Shown here one piece after another: positions 1 to 9,923 of a DNA stretch of 64,000 bases. This stretch comes from Roseibium litorale (GTDB lineage: Bacteria > Pseudomonadota > Alphaproteobacteria > Rhizobiales > Stappiaceae): contig NZ_JACYXI010000002.1 in NCBI RefSeq assembly GCF_014842915.1, positions 310,001 to 374,000 on the forward strand, written 5' to 3'. The translations under genes were made by a program, and so were the position numbers. Positions within the stretch are counted from its first letter, which is position 1. Every line of letters starts with the position of its first letter. The notes beneath the pieces are model-generated. The model had not been told where the DNA came from. It ran no database searches and worked only from the letters and a program-made list of their open reading frames with translations.

Positions 1-1177
1 GCCCCTGCCAGAGCCCCAGCGCCGGGCGGACGGAGAACTCCGGATGCCGCTCAAGGAACGCCTTGATCTGGCCGCTGTTTTCCTGAGGCAGAACGGAACA
101 GGTGACATAGGCCAGCCGTCCGCCGGGCTTCACATAGGTGGCAGCGGTCTCCAGCACGCGGGCCTGATCCTCAATGCGGTCCGCCAGCGCCTTTTCCGTC
201 AGCTTCCACTTGGAATCCGGACGGCGGCGCCAGACACCGGTTCCGGTGCATGGTGCATCGATGAAGACGAGGTCCATGCCGTCCTTGAGATCGTCCAGCT
301 TGGAGCTGGCCGGGTCGCGGACCTGAACATTATGGGCGCCAGCCCGCTTCAACCGGTCATGGATCGGTGCAAGCCGCAGACGGTCAGCGTCATAGGCGTA
401 GATCTGGCCCTTGTTTTCCATGGAAGCGGCCAGGGCAAGGGTCTTGCCGCCGCCGCCAGCGCAAAGATCCAGAACCTGCTCGCCCGCTTTGGCGCCAGCC
501 AGCAGGGAAACAATCTGGCTGGCTTCGTCCTGAAGCTCGAACCAGCCCTTCTGATAGCCTTCTTCCGCCTGAACATGGGGCATGCGGGCAGACCCGGCCT
601 TGGGCGCGATCCGCAGACCCGTTGCAGCAATCGCAGTGGCTTCTGCGCCCGCGTGCGCAAGACGCTTCAGCAGCTTGTCGCGGTTCGACTTCAGCGTGTT
701 GACGCGCATGTCGATGGGGGCTCGGGTCGCAAGCGCCCTGCCCTCGGCCTCGGCAGCATCCCCGAAGATTTCCGTAAAGGACGGCCAGAGCCAGGCAGGA
801 ACATCCGCCGCGTCCTGAGCTTCCGGCGCACCATCAGGTGCTGCGGTCAGACGCTGTTCTTCAGTTTCGCTCAAGGGCTCCGGGGCATGGTGGTCTTCGG
901 CCAGAACGGTCTTGAGCCGGTCCAGACCCTGTTCCCAGGTCAGGACATAGGTTGCCAGAACGAGGACCCGCGGCTCGTCGGAGCCCATGCGCCAAGCCAG
1001 AGACTGGCGGTACCGCAGAGCGTCATAGACAAGATTGCCGATGACCGTGCGGTCACCGGATCCTGCGAAACGGTGGGATGTGCCCCAGTCGCGCAGCGCG
1101 AGCTGGACGGGCCGGTGACGAGTTTCCACCTCACTCAGTACTTCAATTGCAGCGGACAGGCGGCCACCATCCCTCAT
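1..1177 (-). CDS. rsmB: RsmB-type 16S rRNA (cytosine-C5) methyltransferase, 3' end cut by window edge
   Basis: An S-adenosylmethionine-dependent m5C RNA methyltransferase of the RsmB/NOP2 family, which modifies 16S rRNA near C967. The frame is open from an ATG at 1177 to the left edge, about 392 codons. It contains the SAM-binding motif DLCAGGGGKTLALAA, the DAPCTGTGVWRRRPDSKWK motif with the release cysteine, and YVTCSVLPQEN with the nucleophilic cysteine. The N-terminal 130 residues are the helical NusB-like region of this family. AGGAG lies 8 nt before the ATG, which decides the start. It follows guaB on the same strand after a 53 nt gap that holds a GC-rich hairpin. The last residues of the protein are missing from the window. 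The family assignment is secure; the exact target base is inferred from the family. Confidence 0.88.
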   Translation of the reverse strand, partial: MRDGGRLSAAIEVLSEVETRHRPVQLALRDWGTSHRFAGSGDRTVIGNLVYDALRYRQSLAWRMGSDEPRVLVLATYVLTWEQGLDRLKTVLAEDHHAPEPLSETEEQRLTAAPDGAPEAQDAADVPAWLWPSFTEIFGDAAEAEGRALATRAPIDMRVNTLKSNRDKLLKRLAHAGAEATAIAATGLRIAPKAGSARMPHVQAEEGYQKGWFELQDEASQIVSLLAGAKAGEQVLDLCAGGGGKTLALAASMENKGQIYAYDADRLRLAPIHDRLKRAGAHNVQVRDPASSKLDDLKDGMDLVFIDAPCTGTGVWRRRPDSKWKLTEKALADRIEDQARVLETAATYVKPGGRLAYVTCSVLPQENSGQIKAFLERHPEFSVRPALGLWQG

Positions 1178-1192
1178 GGGTATACTCCTGGC

Positions 1193-1216
1193 GGGCCAGC
1201 CGCTTGCGGCAGGCCC
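1193..1216 (-). other. intercistronic hairpin between guaB and rsmB
   Basis: GGGCC and CCGC pair with GCGG and GGCCC around a two-base loop, with one two-base internal mismatch. No T-tract follows in either direction, so it looks more like an mRNA-stability or partial-attenuation hairpin than a terminator. It ends about ten bases before the rsmB Shine-Dalgarno sequence. Confidence 0.35.
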
Positions 1217-1230
1217 CCTTTATGTGTCGA

Positions 1231-2745
<1,515 letters not shown>

Positions 2746-3018
2746 TTAAAAAGAATGCTGGAGCGGGACGCAAAGGGAAGCCCCTTGCATCCAACGAGTC
2801 GTTTCGGCTGTGCCGGAGAAGTTGGCGCGGGTCAATAACATGCAGGTGACAGTATGGAAACCCCATGCGCAGCAAATTCATGATGCCTGCGGTGGAAAGA
2901 CCGCCTGGCCCAACTGGGCACTCTCTTTCCGGGTGAAATAATCAAATAAGTGCAACCTTGCCCGTCCGGCGGCCAATTTCGAGCTATAAAGGAAGAATTC
3001 TTAATTGGATTCGCCTCC

Positions 3019-4449
3019 TTGACCTCCCGCCAGCGCCTGATTGCTCTCATCGTTGCCTGTGCCCTTTTCATGCAGAACCTGGACTCAACAGTCCTCAGCA
3101 CGGCACTCCCCTCCATTGGCCGCTCCTTCAGCATGGATCCCGTCCGGCTCCATCTGGCCCTGACCTCCTACCTGATCGCGCTTGCCGTCTTCATGCCCAT
3201 GAGCGGCTGGCTTGCCGACCGGTTCGGAACCCGCACCGTGTTCCGTCTCGCCATCACCGTTTTCATTGGCGCATCGATCGGCTGCGGCGCGTCCACCTCC
3301 CTGCCCTGGCTTGTCGGCATGCGGTTCCTGCAAGGAATAGGCGGAGCCATGATGCTGCCGGTGGCGCGTCTCGCCCTGCTGCGCGCCGTGCCCAAATCCT
3401 CCCTGGTACAGGCCATGACCTGGGTTTCCGTTCCCGCTCTCATTGGCCCTGTCGTCGGCCCACCGCTTGGCGGCTTTCTGGTCACCTATGCCAGTTGGCC
3501 GTGGATCTTCTGGATCAACGTGCCCATCGGAATTCTCGGCATCATCATGTCGACGATCTATTTCGAGAACATCAAGGCAGACGACGTGCCACGATTCGAC
3601 AAGACCGGATTCGTACTGTCGGCCGCGGGCATTGCGGGCATTCTCTTCGGTCTGGAACTTACCCCTCACGCCAGGGATATGGGTCCCTATGGCTATATCC
3701 TGATCGCCCTTGGCCTTGCGGTCACCGGTTTCTATATCCGCCACGCCCTGAGGCACCCCGCACCGATCATTGATATACGGCTACTGAAAGTGCCGACCTT
3801 CCGGGTTTCGATCATCGGCGGCTCTCTGTTCCGGATCGGCATCGGCGCCATTCCCTTCTTGCTGCCGCTCATGCTGCAGGAAGCCTTCGGGAAGTCAGCC
3901 CTGGCCTCCGGTGGCATCACTTTTGCCGCGGCAGCAGGTGCTCTTGCGATGAAGTTTGCAGCCCCCCGCGCCTTGTCCCGGCTGGGGTTCCGCACCGTAC
4001 TTATCTGGAATGCAGTACTGGCCTCCTGTTCGATTGCCGTCTGCGCAGCCTTCAACAGCGCCACGCCAGCTTTCCTGATGATCTTCATCCTCTTCACCGG
4101 CGGCTTCTTCCGCTCGCTGCAATTCACCGCCCTGAACGCGCTCGGCTTCGCGGATCTTGATGAGCGGCAGATGAGCCGGGCGACGGGCTTTTCCGCCATG
4201 GCGCAGCAGCTGTCCCTGTCCATGGGGGTCACGATCGCCGCCCTGTCCTTGCAGTTCCTGCCTGGGCTGATCGGGACACCGGGAGAAACCAGCTCGGCCT
4301 ATGACATGGCCTTCCTGCTAGTCGCTGGGATCATGCTGCTGTCGGTGCTGTCATTTGGGAGCCTCGACCCGAAAGCAGGGGATGCGGTTTCCGGACATGC
4401 GGCCACAGCAGGTGGCGAAGCCCGCCCGCCGTCTGATCCGAGAACATGA
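3019..4449 (+). CDS. DHA2-family MFS drug exporter (EmrB/QacA type)
   Basis: A proton-coupled inner-membrane exporter of the DHA2 drug:H+ antiporter family, substrate unknown. The N-terminus (TSRQRLIALIVACALFMQNLD) matches the usual first helix of the family. The LADRFGTRTVFR loop is motif A, and GPVVGPPLGGFL is the antiporter motif C. About fourteen hydrophobic segments are visible. The start is uncertain. The frame is open from a GTG at 2950 without any ribosome binding site. An AAAGGAAG sequence lies 8 nt before an ATT codon at 3004, and a TTG at 3019 best fits the family N-terminus. I give the TTG; the true start may be any of the three. No regulator or membrane-fusion partner is adjacent, and guaB is divergent. 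Confidence 0.85.
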   Translation: MTSRQRLIALIVACALFMQNLDSTVLSTALPSIGRSFSMDPVRLHLALTSYLIALAVFMPMSGWLADRFGTRTVFRLAITVFIGASIGCGASTSLPWLVGMRFLQGIGGAMMLPVARLALLRAVPKSSLVQAMTWVSVPALIGPVVGPPLGGFLVTYASWPWIFWINVPIGILGIIMSTIYFENIKADDVPRFDKTGFVLSAAGIAGILFGLELTPHARDMGPYGYILIALGLAVTGFYIRHALRHPAPIIDIRLLKVPTFRVSIIGGSLFRIGIGAIPFLLPLMLQEAFGKSALASGGITFAAAAGALAMKFAAPRALSRLGFRTVLIWNAVLASCSIAVCAAFNSATPAFLMIFILFTGGFFRSLQFTALNALGFADLDERQMSRATGFSAMAQQLSLSMGVTIAALSLQFLPGLIGTPGETSSAYDMAFLLVAGIMLLSVLSFGSLDPKAGDAVSGHAATAGGEARPPSDPRT

Positions 4450-4452
4450 AAA

Positions 4453-4482
4453 GGCGCGATCCGGTTTCAGCCGGAACGCGCC
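4453..4482 (+). terminator. GC-rich hairpin just after the MFS gene
   Basis: GGCGCG pairs with CGCGCC, and inside it CCGG pairs with CCGG around a six-base loop, three bases after the stop codon. There is no T-tract, so it is at best a weak or factor-dependent terminator for the exporter gene. Confidence 0.45.
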
Positions 4483-4515
4483 TCAGACTGCTGATAAACC
4501 CCACCACCGCGCTTT

Positions 4516-4543
4516 CCCGGACGTAGCGAAGCGAAGATCCGGG
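4516..4543 (+). repeat. REP-like palindrome, family B (single copy)
   Basis: CCCGGA and TCCGGG pair around an AGCGAAGCGAAG-type loop. A second copy at 51522-51549 matches at 24 of 28 positions, and the one changed stem pair is compensatory (A-T versus G-C), which argues for a folded structure. The gap 4483-4683 between the MFS gene and rlmE holds nothing coding. Confidence 0.55.
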
Positions 4544-4592
4544 ATCTTTCTTCTATCTATTCTATTTAAGGAAATAGGGTTTTCAGACAGGT

Positions 4593-4611
4593 CCCGGCTC
4601 AAGGCCGGTAC
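4593..4611 (+). repeat. degenerate REP-like palindrome, family A
   Basis: CCGGC-TCAAG-GCCGG followed by TACGG. It shares the stem-TCAAG-stem layout of the copies near 10.7 and 62.6 kb but has a shorter stem and a changed tail. Confidence 0.4.
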
Positions 4612-4683
4612 GGCGCGGAGAGATAATCCTGAAGCCTTAGGTTTATCATAAAACTCAGGCTTTTGGCCTCCTAAGAAGGAAGG

Positions 4684-5406
4684 TCACTCTTCCTCGTCAT
4701 CTCCCATCCGGTCTTCCGGACGGCCGCGGAAGCCCTTGGCGATCACGTAGAGCTCCGGACTTTCCTTGCGGCTCGCCGGCGGCTTGATATGCGCCACGGT
4801 CTTGAAATCCCGCTTCAGCTCGTTGAGCAGAGCGTTTTCCGTGCCACCGCGGAACACCTTGGCCAGAAACGATCCGCCAGGAACAAGGTTCTGCTGCGCG
4901 AAGTAGATGGCAACTTCAAACAGGTGCGTCGTCCTCAGGTGATCCGTCTGGCGGTGACCGGTTGTGGGCGCGGCCATATCAGACAGCACTACGTCTGGCT
5001 TGCCGCCGAGGGCTTCGACCAGCGCATCCGGCGCATCATCATCCAGAAAATCCTTCTGCAGAAAGGTGACACCCGGAATGTGATCCATTTCCAGATAGTC
5101 GATCCCCACCACCTTCGGCGCTTCCGGCTTGGACTTCACCCGGTCGACGGCTATCTGGCACCAGCCGCCGGGAGCCGCTCCAAGGTCCACCACCCGGTAC
5201 CCCGGCTTCAGGAGTTTATGCTTGTCGTCGATCTCGATCAGCTTGAAGGCCGCGCGCGAGCGGAACCCCTCCTGCTTTGCCCGGCGGACATAGGGATCGT
5301 TGAGCTGGCGCTCCAGCCAGCGGGTGGAGGATTCCCGGCGCCTTGCGGCGGTCTTCACCTTGACGTGAAGCCCGCGGTCACCGGACCCTTTGCTTGAACG
5401 GCTCAT
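4684..5406 (-). CDS. rlmE: 23S rRNA (uridine-2'-O)-methyltransferase RlmE (FtsJ/RrmJ)
   Basis: Methylates the ribose of U2552 in the 23S rRNA A-loop, late in large-subunit assembly. The 240-residue protein contains SAM motif [13 protein letters not shown] and the K-D-K-E catalytic tetrad, in [32 protein letters not shown] and RKESPELY. The N-terminus has a basic, RNA-binding-like stretch ([14 protein letters not shown]). Its ATG overlaps the stop codon of the upstream ppx/gppA gene as ATGA, so the two are translationally coupled. The C-terminus is acidic (DDEEE). Assignment is secure. Confidence 0.95.
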   Translation of the reverse strand: MSRSSKGSGDRGLHVKVKTAARRRESSTRWLERQLNDPYVRRAKQEGFRSRAAFKLIEIDDKHKLLKPGYRVVDLGAAPGGWCQIAVDRVKSKPEAPKVVGIDYLEMDHIPGVTFLQKDFLDDDAPDALVEALGGKPDVVLSDMAAPTTGHRQTDHLRTTHLFEVAIYFAQQNLVPGGSFLAKVFRGGTENALLNELKRDFKTVAHIKPPASRKESPELYVIAKGFRGRPEDRMGDDEEE

Positions 5407-7454
5407 TTTCTGCCTCTTTGGCGGCTGGGCCTGCGCGGGCCGGTCCGTCTCGACCAGACACCATCAGCGGCCATCAGTTCCGTCAGAATACCTTCGCGGA
5501 GCCCCCGGTCCGCGACCCTGAGGCGCGAACAGCTCCAGCGGCGGCGGATTGCTTCCAATATTGCGCAGCCGGCGAGCACGAGATCGGCACGGTCTGCGCC
5601 GATACAGGGGTTCTCGACCCGCTGGTCGTAAGGCATTTCGCGCAAGTGATCAATCATGGCGCTGACCTGATCATTCTCAAGCCAGGCTCCATCGACCCTG
5701 CGCCTGTCATAGCGCTTGAGCCCCAAATGAACGCCCGCAAGGGTCGTGACCGTGCCGGACGTGCCCAACATATGGACGCCGCCGCCTGCAATGGCCGCCG
5801 TCAACTCGTTGCCAAGATCGAAGTTTTGAAGATGGGAGGCGACATCGGCCACCATCGCCTCGAACACGCCGTGGGTGACATCCACCCCGCCATGGCGCTC
5901 GGCCAGATTGACCACGCCCACCGGCAGGGAAGTCCAGGCCCGGATGAAGCGCGTCAGGGCAAAGCCCCGCGCGCCGCAGCGGTTCCTGAGATCCAGCCAG
6001 ACGATTTCCGAAGAGCCGCCGCCGATGTCGAACAGGATCACCCCTTCGGCGTCCTGGTCCACCAGTGACACGCAGCCGGCAACCGCGAGACGGGCTTCCG
6101 TCTCCCGGTTGACCACTTCCAGCGCCAGACCAGTCTCCGACTTTACCCGGGCAATGAACTCATCGCCGTTTTCGGCCGCACGGCAGGCTTCCGTGGCAAT
6201 CAGCCGGGACCGCTCGACGCCGCGCTCCAGCAGCTTGCGGTGACAATTGGCCAGCGCCTCGATGGCGCGTTCCATTGCCGGTTCGCCGAGGCGGCGGCTA
6301 GCCCCAACCCCTTCGCCGAGCCGGACGATGCGGGAATAGGCGTCCACCACCCGGAAGCCGCGTTCTTCCGGACGGGCAATCAGCAGGCGGCAGTTGTTGG
6401 TGCCAAGGTCGAGCGCTGCATAAAGCGGACCTGAGCGCGAAGAAAGCACACGCGGCCCCGGATAAGGCACTCCTTCGCTCGGGCGGACGGGGAAACCTCC
6501 CCCGTCGCGGCGGATCTCCTGCCGGTGGCTGGTCTCGACCGTGTGGACTGAATTCTTCCCCGAACCAAGCGTGTCAGCAGCCTGTGCAGACGCACCGTTG
6601 CGGCCGCCTGCCGTCTGCGCATCTGCCGCCCCGCCAGACACACCTCCAGACACCCCACTGGTGTCCCGGTGCCGGATATCAGCAGTGCGTGCAGAGTCCA
6701 TCCTGCGGCGGCGGCCTCTGCGGCGTCCACCTGATCTTGCCTCATCGAGGCTTTCGGCCCCGGCGCCTCCGACCATCGTCTCGGCAGGACTCTCCGGCGC
6801 TGCCGTTTCCAGCTGCAGACCCGGCCGCGCGCCACCAGCATGGTCCGCCCTACGCGCACCTTTGCGGGCAAGGGCAGCCTTCGCGCCAAGCCGTCCGCCG
6901 CGGCGCTTCGGCTTGGAGCGGCCCTCCCCGGCAACCGTGCCCGAAGCAGCCTGTTGACCGGCGGGCGTCAGATCCTGGGACGAGGCGCCGCTGTCCTGCC
7001 CCCCTGCCTGAGCAGAGGAATTCTGGGCAGAGAGGTTCTGTCCAGGGCGTTTGCCCCTGCGTTTGCGGTTCTTCCGGCTGGATTTGGGAAAGGAAGCAGC
7101 CTGCCCTGGTCCGGAGGCAGGCACCTGCGCTGGCCCGCAAGACAGTCCACCAGACACTTGGCCAGACGGTCCACCAGACCGTCCGTCAGCTTCACTTGCG
7201 CCAATCCGTCCGCTCTCCTGCCCTGTCCCGGTGTCCCGGCCCTTTGAAACGCCGGATTCCGCCTTTGTGGGACGGATTTCGGGCGTCTGGCCGGTTTCCG
7301 GTCCGGATCCCTGACGGGTTCCGGGCGTCTGGCTGCCGCGCTGCTTCCGGCGGCGGCGCTTGGAAGAGGCCTTGCCCTTTACGGACAGACCCCTTGCGGA
7401 CAGTTCAGCGGATCCGCGCCCGGCTCCGGGCGGTTCCTGACCTGATTCTGTCAC
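5403..7454 (-). CDS. ppx: Ppx/GppA phosphatase with a long basic disordered N-terminal extension
   Basis: An exopolyphosphatase / pppGpp phosphohydrolase family protein. The ASKHA-fold domain begins near residue 343 ([12 protein letters not shown], phosphate loop 1), followed by [12 protein letters not shown] (loop 2) and [17 protein letters not shown], and ends near residue 660. That is a normal 320-residue catalytic core. It is preceded by about 340 residues rich in Gly, Ser, Gln and Arg, with four basic clusters near residues 26-40, 123-137, 179-200 and 242-252. The start is a GTG at 7454 with AAAGG about 8 nt upstream. The stop overlaps the rlmE start (ATGA). Family knowledge cannot decide between Ppx and GppA activity here. 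An internal start giving the core alone cannot be excluded. Confidence 0.88.
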   Translation of the reverse strand: MTESGQEPPGAGRGSAELSARGLSVKGKASSKRRRRKQRGSQTPGTRQGSGPETGQTPEIRPTKAESGVSKGRDTGTGQESGRIGASEADGRSGGPSGQVSGGLSCGPAQVPASGPGQAASFPKSSRKNRKRRGKRPGQNLSAQNSSAQAGGQDSGASSQDLTPAGQQAASGTVAGEGRSKPKRRGGRLGAKAALARKGARRADHAGGARPGLQLETAAPESPAETMVGGAGAESLDEARSGGRRRGRRRRMDSARTADIRHRDTSGVSGGVSGGAADAQTAGGRNGASAQAADTLGSGKNSVHTVETSHRQEIRRDGGGFPVRPSEGVPYPGPRVLSSRSGPLYAALDLGTNNCRLLIARPEERGFRVVDAYSRIVRLGEGVGASRRLGEPAMERAIEALANCHRKLLERGVERSRLIATEACRAAENGDEFIARVKSETGLALEVVNRETEARLAVAGCVSLVDQDAEGVILFDIGGGSSEIVWLDLRNRCGARGFALTRFIRAWTSLPVGVVNLAERHGGVDVTHGVFEAMVADVASHLQNFDLGNELTAAIAGGGVHMLGTSGTVTTLAGVHLGLKRYDRRRVDGAWLENDQVSAMIDHLREMPYDQRVENPCIGADRADLVLAGCAILEAIRRRWSCSRLRVADRGLREGILTELMAADGVWSRRTGPRRPSRQRGRK

Positions 7455-8080
7455 TCTTCAACCTTTCGGCGCCCGGGAGCGGCTGTTTCAGCCCGCTCCA
7501 GCGCTCAAACTTATCGTTGACGAAAGTGTAACAGGTTGCCCCGCAAAGGGATAGCACCCTTGGGACAGGAACTCCGCCTTCCGCATGAAGACCGGCTAAA
7601 GAGACCGGACCCAAGGCCCAGCGATTGAAAGGCCATTGCGTAGTCCATGCAGTTTTGCGCTTCTCAAAACTGCCTCGCAAAGGGGACTTTAGCAGTTCGC
7701 AGCCCCAACCACCCCGCGAACCGGTCATTTGAGAAGTTGCCTCCCCCGTCCGGCGCGTTGGCAGGCTGATTCCGGTTTGGCCCACCCAGTAACCTCAGGC
7801 TGGTCCCCCGCCCCTCAGCGGCTATGGGCTGCCACGTGCTGCGCTCAGGAGAAGCCCGAAAACTGGAAAAACCAGAGACGTCTCAATCTCTTGCAGCGGA
7901 TTTCACATATGCTGTTAAAAACCGCCAAGAAAATTTCACATGCCCTGTTGCATCCTGAGCCGACTTGGATGTATACCCCCTCTCAACGCCGGGGCACACA
8001 GCGTCGGCGCGACGGATCATATTTGTTTTCTAAGGCCTTCCGCCAAAACAAGATCCACCGAACGCTCCGGCGTTTCCTAT
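7455..8080. other. 626 bp intergenic region with hairpin and direct repeat
   Basis: No convincing gene was found on either strand. It must hold the ppx promoter (minus) and the tRNA-Gln promoter (plus). Visible structure: a 9 bp perfect hairpin with a 7 nt loop (GCAGTTTTG / CAAAACTGC, 7649-7673), and two copies of TGCCNCGCAAAGGG at 7537-7550 and 7671-7684, 134 bp apart. A structured RNA is possible, but I could not match it to SRP RNA, tmRNA or RNase P RNA by eye. Confidence 0.5.
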
Positions 8081-8154
8081 TGGGGAATAGGTTAACGGTA
8101 GACCCACGGACTCTGACTCCGTTAGTCCTGGTTCGAATCCAGGTTCCCCAGCCA
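8081..8154 (+). tRNA. tRNA-Gln (anticodon CTG)
   Basis: A 74 nt cloverleaf. The acceptor TGGGGAA pairs with TTCCCCA. The D arm is GGT..ACC. The anticodon arm is ACGGA-CTCTGAC-TCCGT, with CTG at 8113-8115 reading CAG codons. The T arm is CCTGG-TTCGAAT-CCAGG. The 3' CCA is encoded (GCCA at 8151-8154). The less GC-rich island starts directly after it, a common site for integration, but no clear repeat of its 3' end was found downstream. Confidence 0.95.
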
Positions 8155-8304
8155 CACCTTATTTTTAAAATAAAATCAATGAGTTAGGCGGTTTTGAAAA
8201 ATCGCATGTGTTACAACTATGTGGATGCTCCACATGGAGCTTGTAGCCTTTATTGCCATGACCTTTTTTGTGTCTCACCCTCTAGCAAAATGGAGGGTGA
8301 TTCT

Positions 8305-8652
8305 GTGGACCTAAAATCGTTTGTAAAGGCCGCGCTAAACGACGTAATGGACGCCGTGCAAGAGACAATTGTGGACCGGCAGAAGGCTGAAAAGATCGGA
8401 TACGTGAACCCAAAGGTGGTCAATCCTGACGAAATGGAGATCGATACAATTAAGTTCGACATAGCCATTTCCGCTGGAACGAAAACCAAGGGCGGCGGCG
8501 AAGCGGGAATAGAGGTCTGGTCGGTAAAGATCGGTGCGAATGGTGAGCGGGAATCCGAGGCATCAAATGTCAGCAGGGTTGAATTCACTCTAGGCGTCTC
8601 TTGGCCATTTACTGAAGTCACCGATGCCAAGAAGTTGATCCGCGTCAGCTAG
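8305..8652 (+). CDS. Trypco2-like small protein (trypsin-co-occurring domain 2)
   Basis: A 115-residue soluble protein with no signal peptide or membrane segment. An N-terminal helix (LKSFVKAALNDVMDAVQE) is followed by beta-rich sequence ending in GGEAGIEVWSVKIGANG and a VEFTLGVSWP strand. This layout resembles the Trypco2 family, known from bacterial NTP-dependent conflict systems where it occurs beside or fused to trypsin-like peptidases. The match is by pattern recognition only. The start is a GTG at 8305 with GGAGGG about 7 nt upstream; an in-frame ATG at 8290 and the longer frame from 8194 lack such a site. It lies 150 bp after tRNA-Gln and is convergent with the GIY-YIG gene. No peptidase or STAND ATPase partner is nearby. 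Base composition is lower in GC than the flanks. Confidence 0.6.
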   Translation: MDLKSFVKAALNDVMDAVQETIVDRQKAEKIGYVNPKVVNPDEMEIDTIKFDIAISAGTKTKGGGEAGIEVWSVKIGANGERESEASNVSRVEFTLGVSWPFTEVTDAKKLIRVS

Positions 8653-8661
8653 ATCGGCACG

Positions 8662-9396
8662 TCACCAAATCTTCGACCATCTTTTAAACGCGGCCACTTC
8701 TGCCTTCGACAATTTGAACCACTCGCCCCGCGTTCGCTTCGCGGCAAACCTCTTATGCCAGTAAGCTTCTATACCCGCCGGATCATCGGTCAAGATTGAA
8801 TGCACAAGCTCAATCTCCTGCGGAAGCTCAATCTGTATTTGTCGCCCACGCCTGTTGAGGGAGTTGGTTAAGCCGATTTTATAGTCTAAGCCGTGACGCT
8901 GCATATATACATAGCCGAGCGGATCAGATGTTGAAACATCGTCATTGGATGCTTCCGCTCGACGCGGTGGGACGTATCCCTTAGCAAGCGACGCTACGTC
9001 TTCGGCACGAAGACTTTCCGCATACCCGACAAGCGCGTTTGCTAAGTCAACCATCTTCCAGCGTGCCTGAATCGTCTTCATAGTCGGCGCATTCGCTCTT
9101 CGGCGGGCTTCAAAATCGAGGTCAGCGTAGGATGGAAAGCGCTTTAGGTCTGACGCAACTTCAAAAACGAAGCGCAAAAGATCTTTGTCGGAATAGGCGG
9201 ATTGAAGATCATTGGGCTCTAAGCCCGCCTCAACAATGGCATCACTCCACGTTCTCCAAATCTTGCCACGCCATTCATGTGGCCTAATCCCAGTCTCAGA
9301 CTGAAATTTCTCGCGCCCGGGTGCGCGACCATCGTTCCTACTGGCAATATCCCGGATCTTGCGAATTATCTCTTGTTTGTATTCGTCCTGCCCCAT
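8662..9396 (-). CDS. GIY-YIG/T5orf172-type nuclease-fold protein with HNH-associated repeats
   Basis: A 244-residue cytosolic protein. The N-terminal 130 residues hold two copies of the homing-endonuclease-associated (HNH_repeat) DNA-binding module: one at about 10-60, with WRGKIWRTWSDAIVEAGLEPN, and a weaker one at about 68-125. The C-terminus (from about residue 158, GYVYMQRHGLDYKIGLTNS) is the GIY-YIG core as found in T5orf172/MUG113 proteins, with Y-x-Y, KIGLT, an R in RRGRQIQ, an E in IEAYWHKRF, and the closing GEWFKLS. Such proteins occur in phages and genomic islands. The DNA target is unknown. The ATG at 9396 has GAGAGG 7 nt upstream. Codon use and AT content differ from neighbouring core genes, which suggests transfer. 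Confidence 0.75.
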   Translation of the reverse strand: MGQDEYKQEIIRKIRDIASRNDGRAPGREKFQSETGIRPHEWRGKIWRTWSDAIVEAGLEPNDLQSAYSDKDLLRFVFEVASDLKRFPSYADLDFEARRRANAPTMKTIQARWKMVDLANALVGYAESLRAEDVASLAKGYVPPRRAEASNDDVSTSDPLGYVYMQRHGLDYKIGLTNSLNRRGRQIQIELPQEIELVHSILTDDPAGIEAYWHKRFAAKRTRGEWFKLSKAEVAAFKRWSKIW

Positions 9397-9505
9397 TGCG
9401 CGGCCTCTCCCTCTGGTTTCAGTGATCTTCGCGCCAAGGAGGCAAAATGCAAGCTCGCCGAGTTTCCCCGGCGGGCCTGCAATTTCTTACGAGTGTCCCG
9501 TTTGC

Positions 9506-9670
9506 CTAAGCTTCCAACTCTGCGAGTTCAGCTTCAGCCTTACTCTGCCGACGCATGATTTCCTCCCGGCGAGCTTTAAGCTTCTGCTCAATGACATCAG
9601 AGACGAGAGCGGGCGAGCGCGCCTCCGCCATTTTAGAAATCAGCATCCGGACGACTGCTTCAACCATCAT
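9506..9670 (-). CDS. small hypothetical ORF, 54 residues
   Basis: Starts MMVEAVVRMLISKMAEARSP and ends in a charged helical, coiled-coil-like stretch (KLKARREEIMRRQSKAEAEL). AAGGG lies 5 nt before the first ATG. The frame is closed upstream by a TAA, so it is not the tail of a longer gene. It lies 110 bp upstream of the GIY-YIG gene on the same strand, inside the less GC-rich island. I do not recognise it. Base-composition bias is weak evidence at this length, so it may be a remnant. The next 253 bp to the flavin reductase hold no convincing gene. Confidence 0.4.
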   Translation of the reverse strand: MMVEAVVRMLISKMAEARSPALVSDVIEQKLKARREEIMRRQSKAEAELAELEA

Positions 9671-9923
9671 GCCGCCCTTCTGCGTTCCCCAATCCAGTTC
9701 ATTACCCCCTTAATCAAGTATCCCTTTGATCCCCGCACACAAGCGACCATACGCGCACGAAAAGTTGCGTGAACAGAACCGCGTACAGAACGTTTCCTTC
9801 GCAACATCATGGGCTTGACACTTAATATGAACTGTGTGCTTCGGTGGAATAGACGGTAAGTTGAAATCGGAAAGATGCGCCTGATCGGCACATTCAAACT
9901 CCCTTCCCTCCGCGGAGCATGAA

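Noticed and set aside
7729..8187. 152-codon open frame running through tRNA-Gln
   Set aside because: It covers the whole tRNA gene and has no family features or ribosome binding site.
9676..9695. Possible att site: GTTCCCCA followed by ATCCA, resembling the tRNA-Gln 3' end
   Set aside because: Only eight contiguous bases match (GTTCCCCA), which is too short and too degenerate to call an integration repeat.
9667..9897. 76-codon minus-strand frame upstream of the flavin reductase
   Set aside because: It is rich in Arg and Ser with no domain, and the stretch contains the likely flavin reductase promoter; at most a gene remnant.
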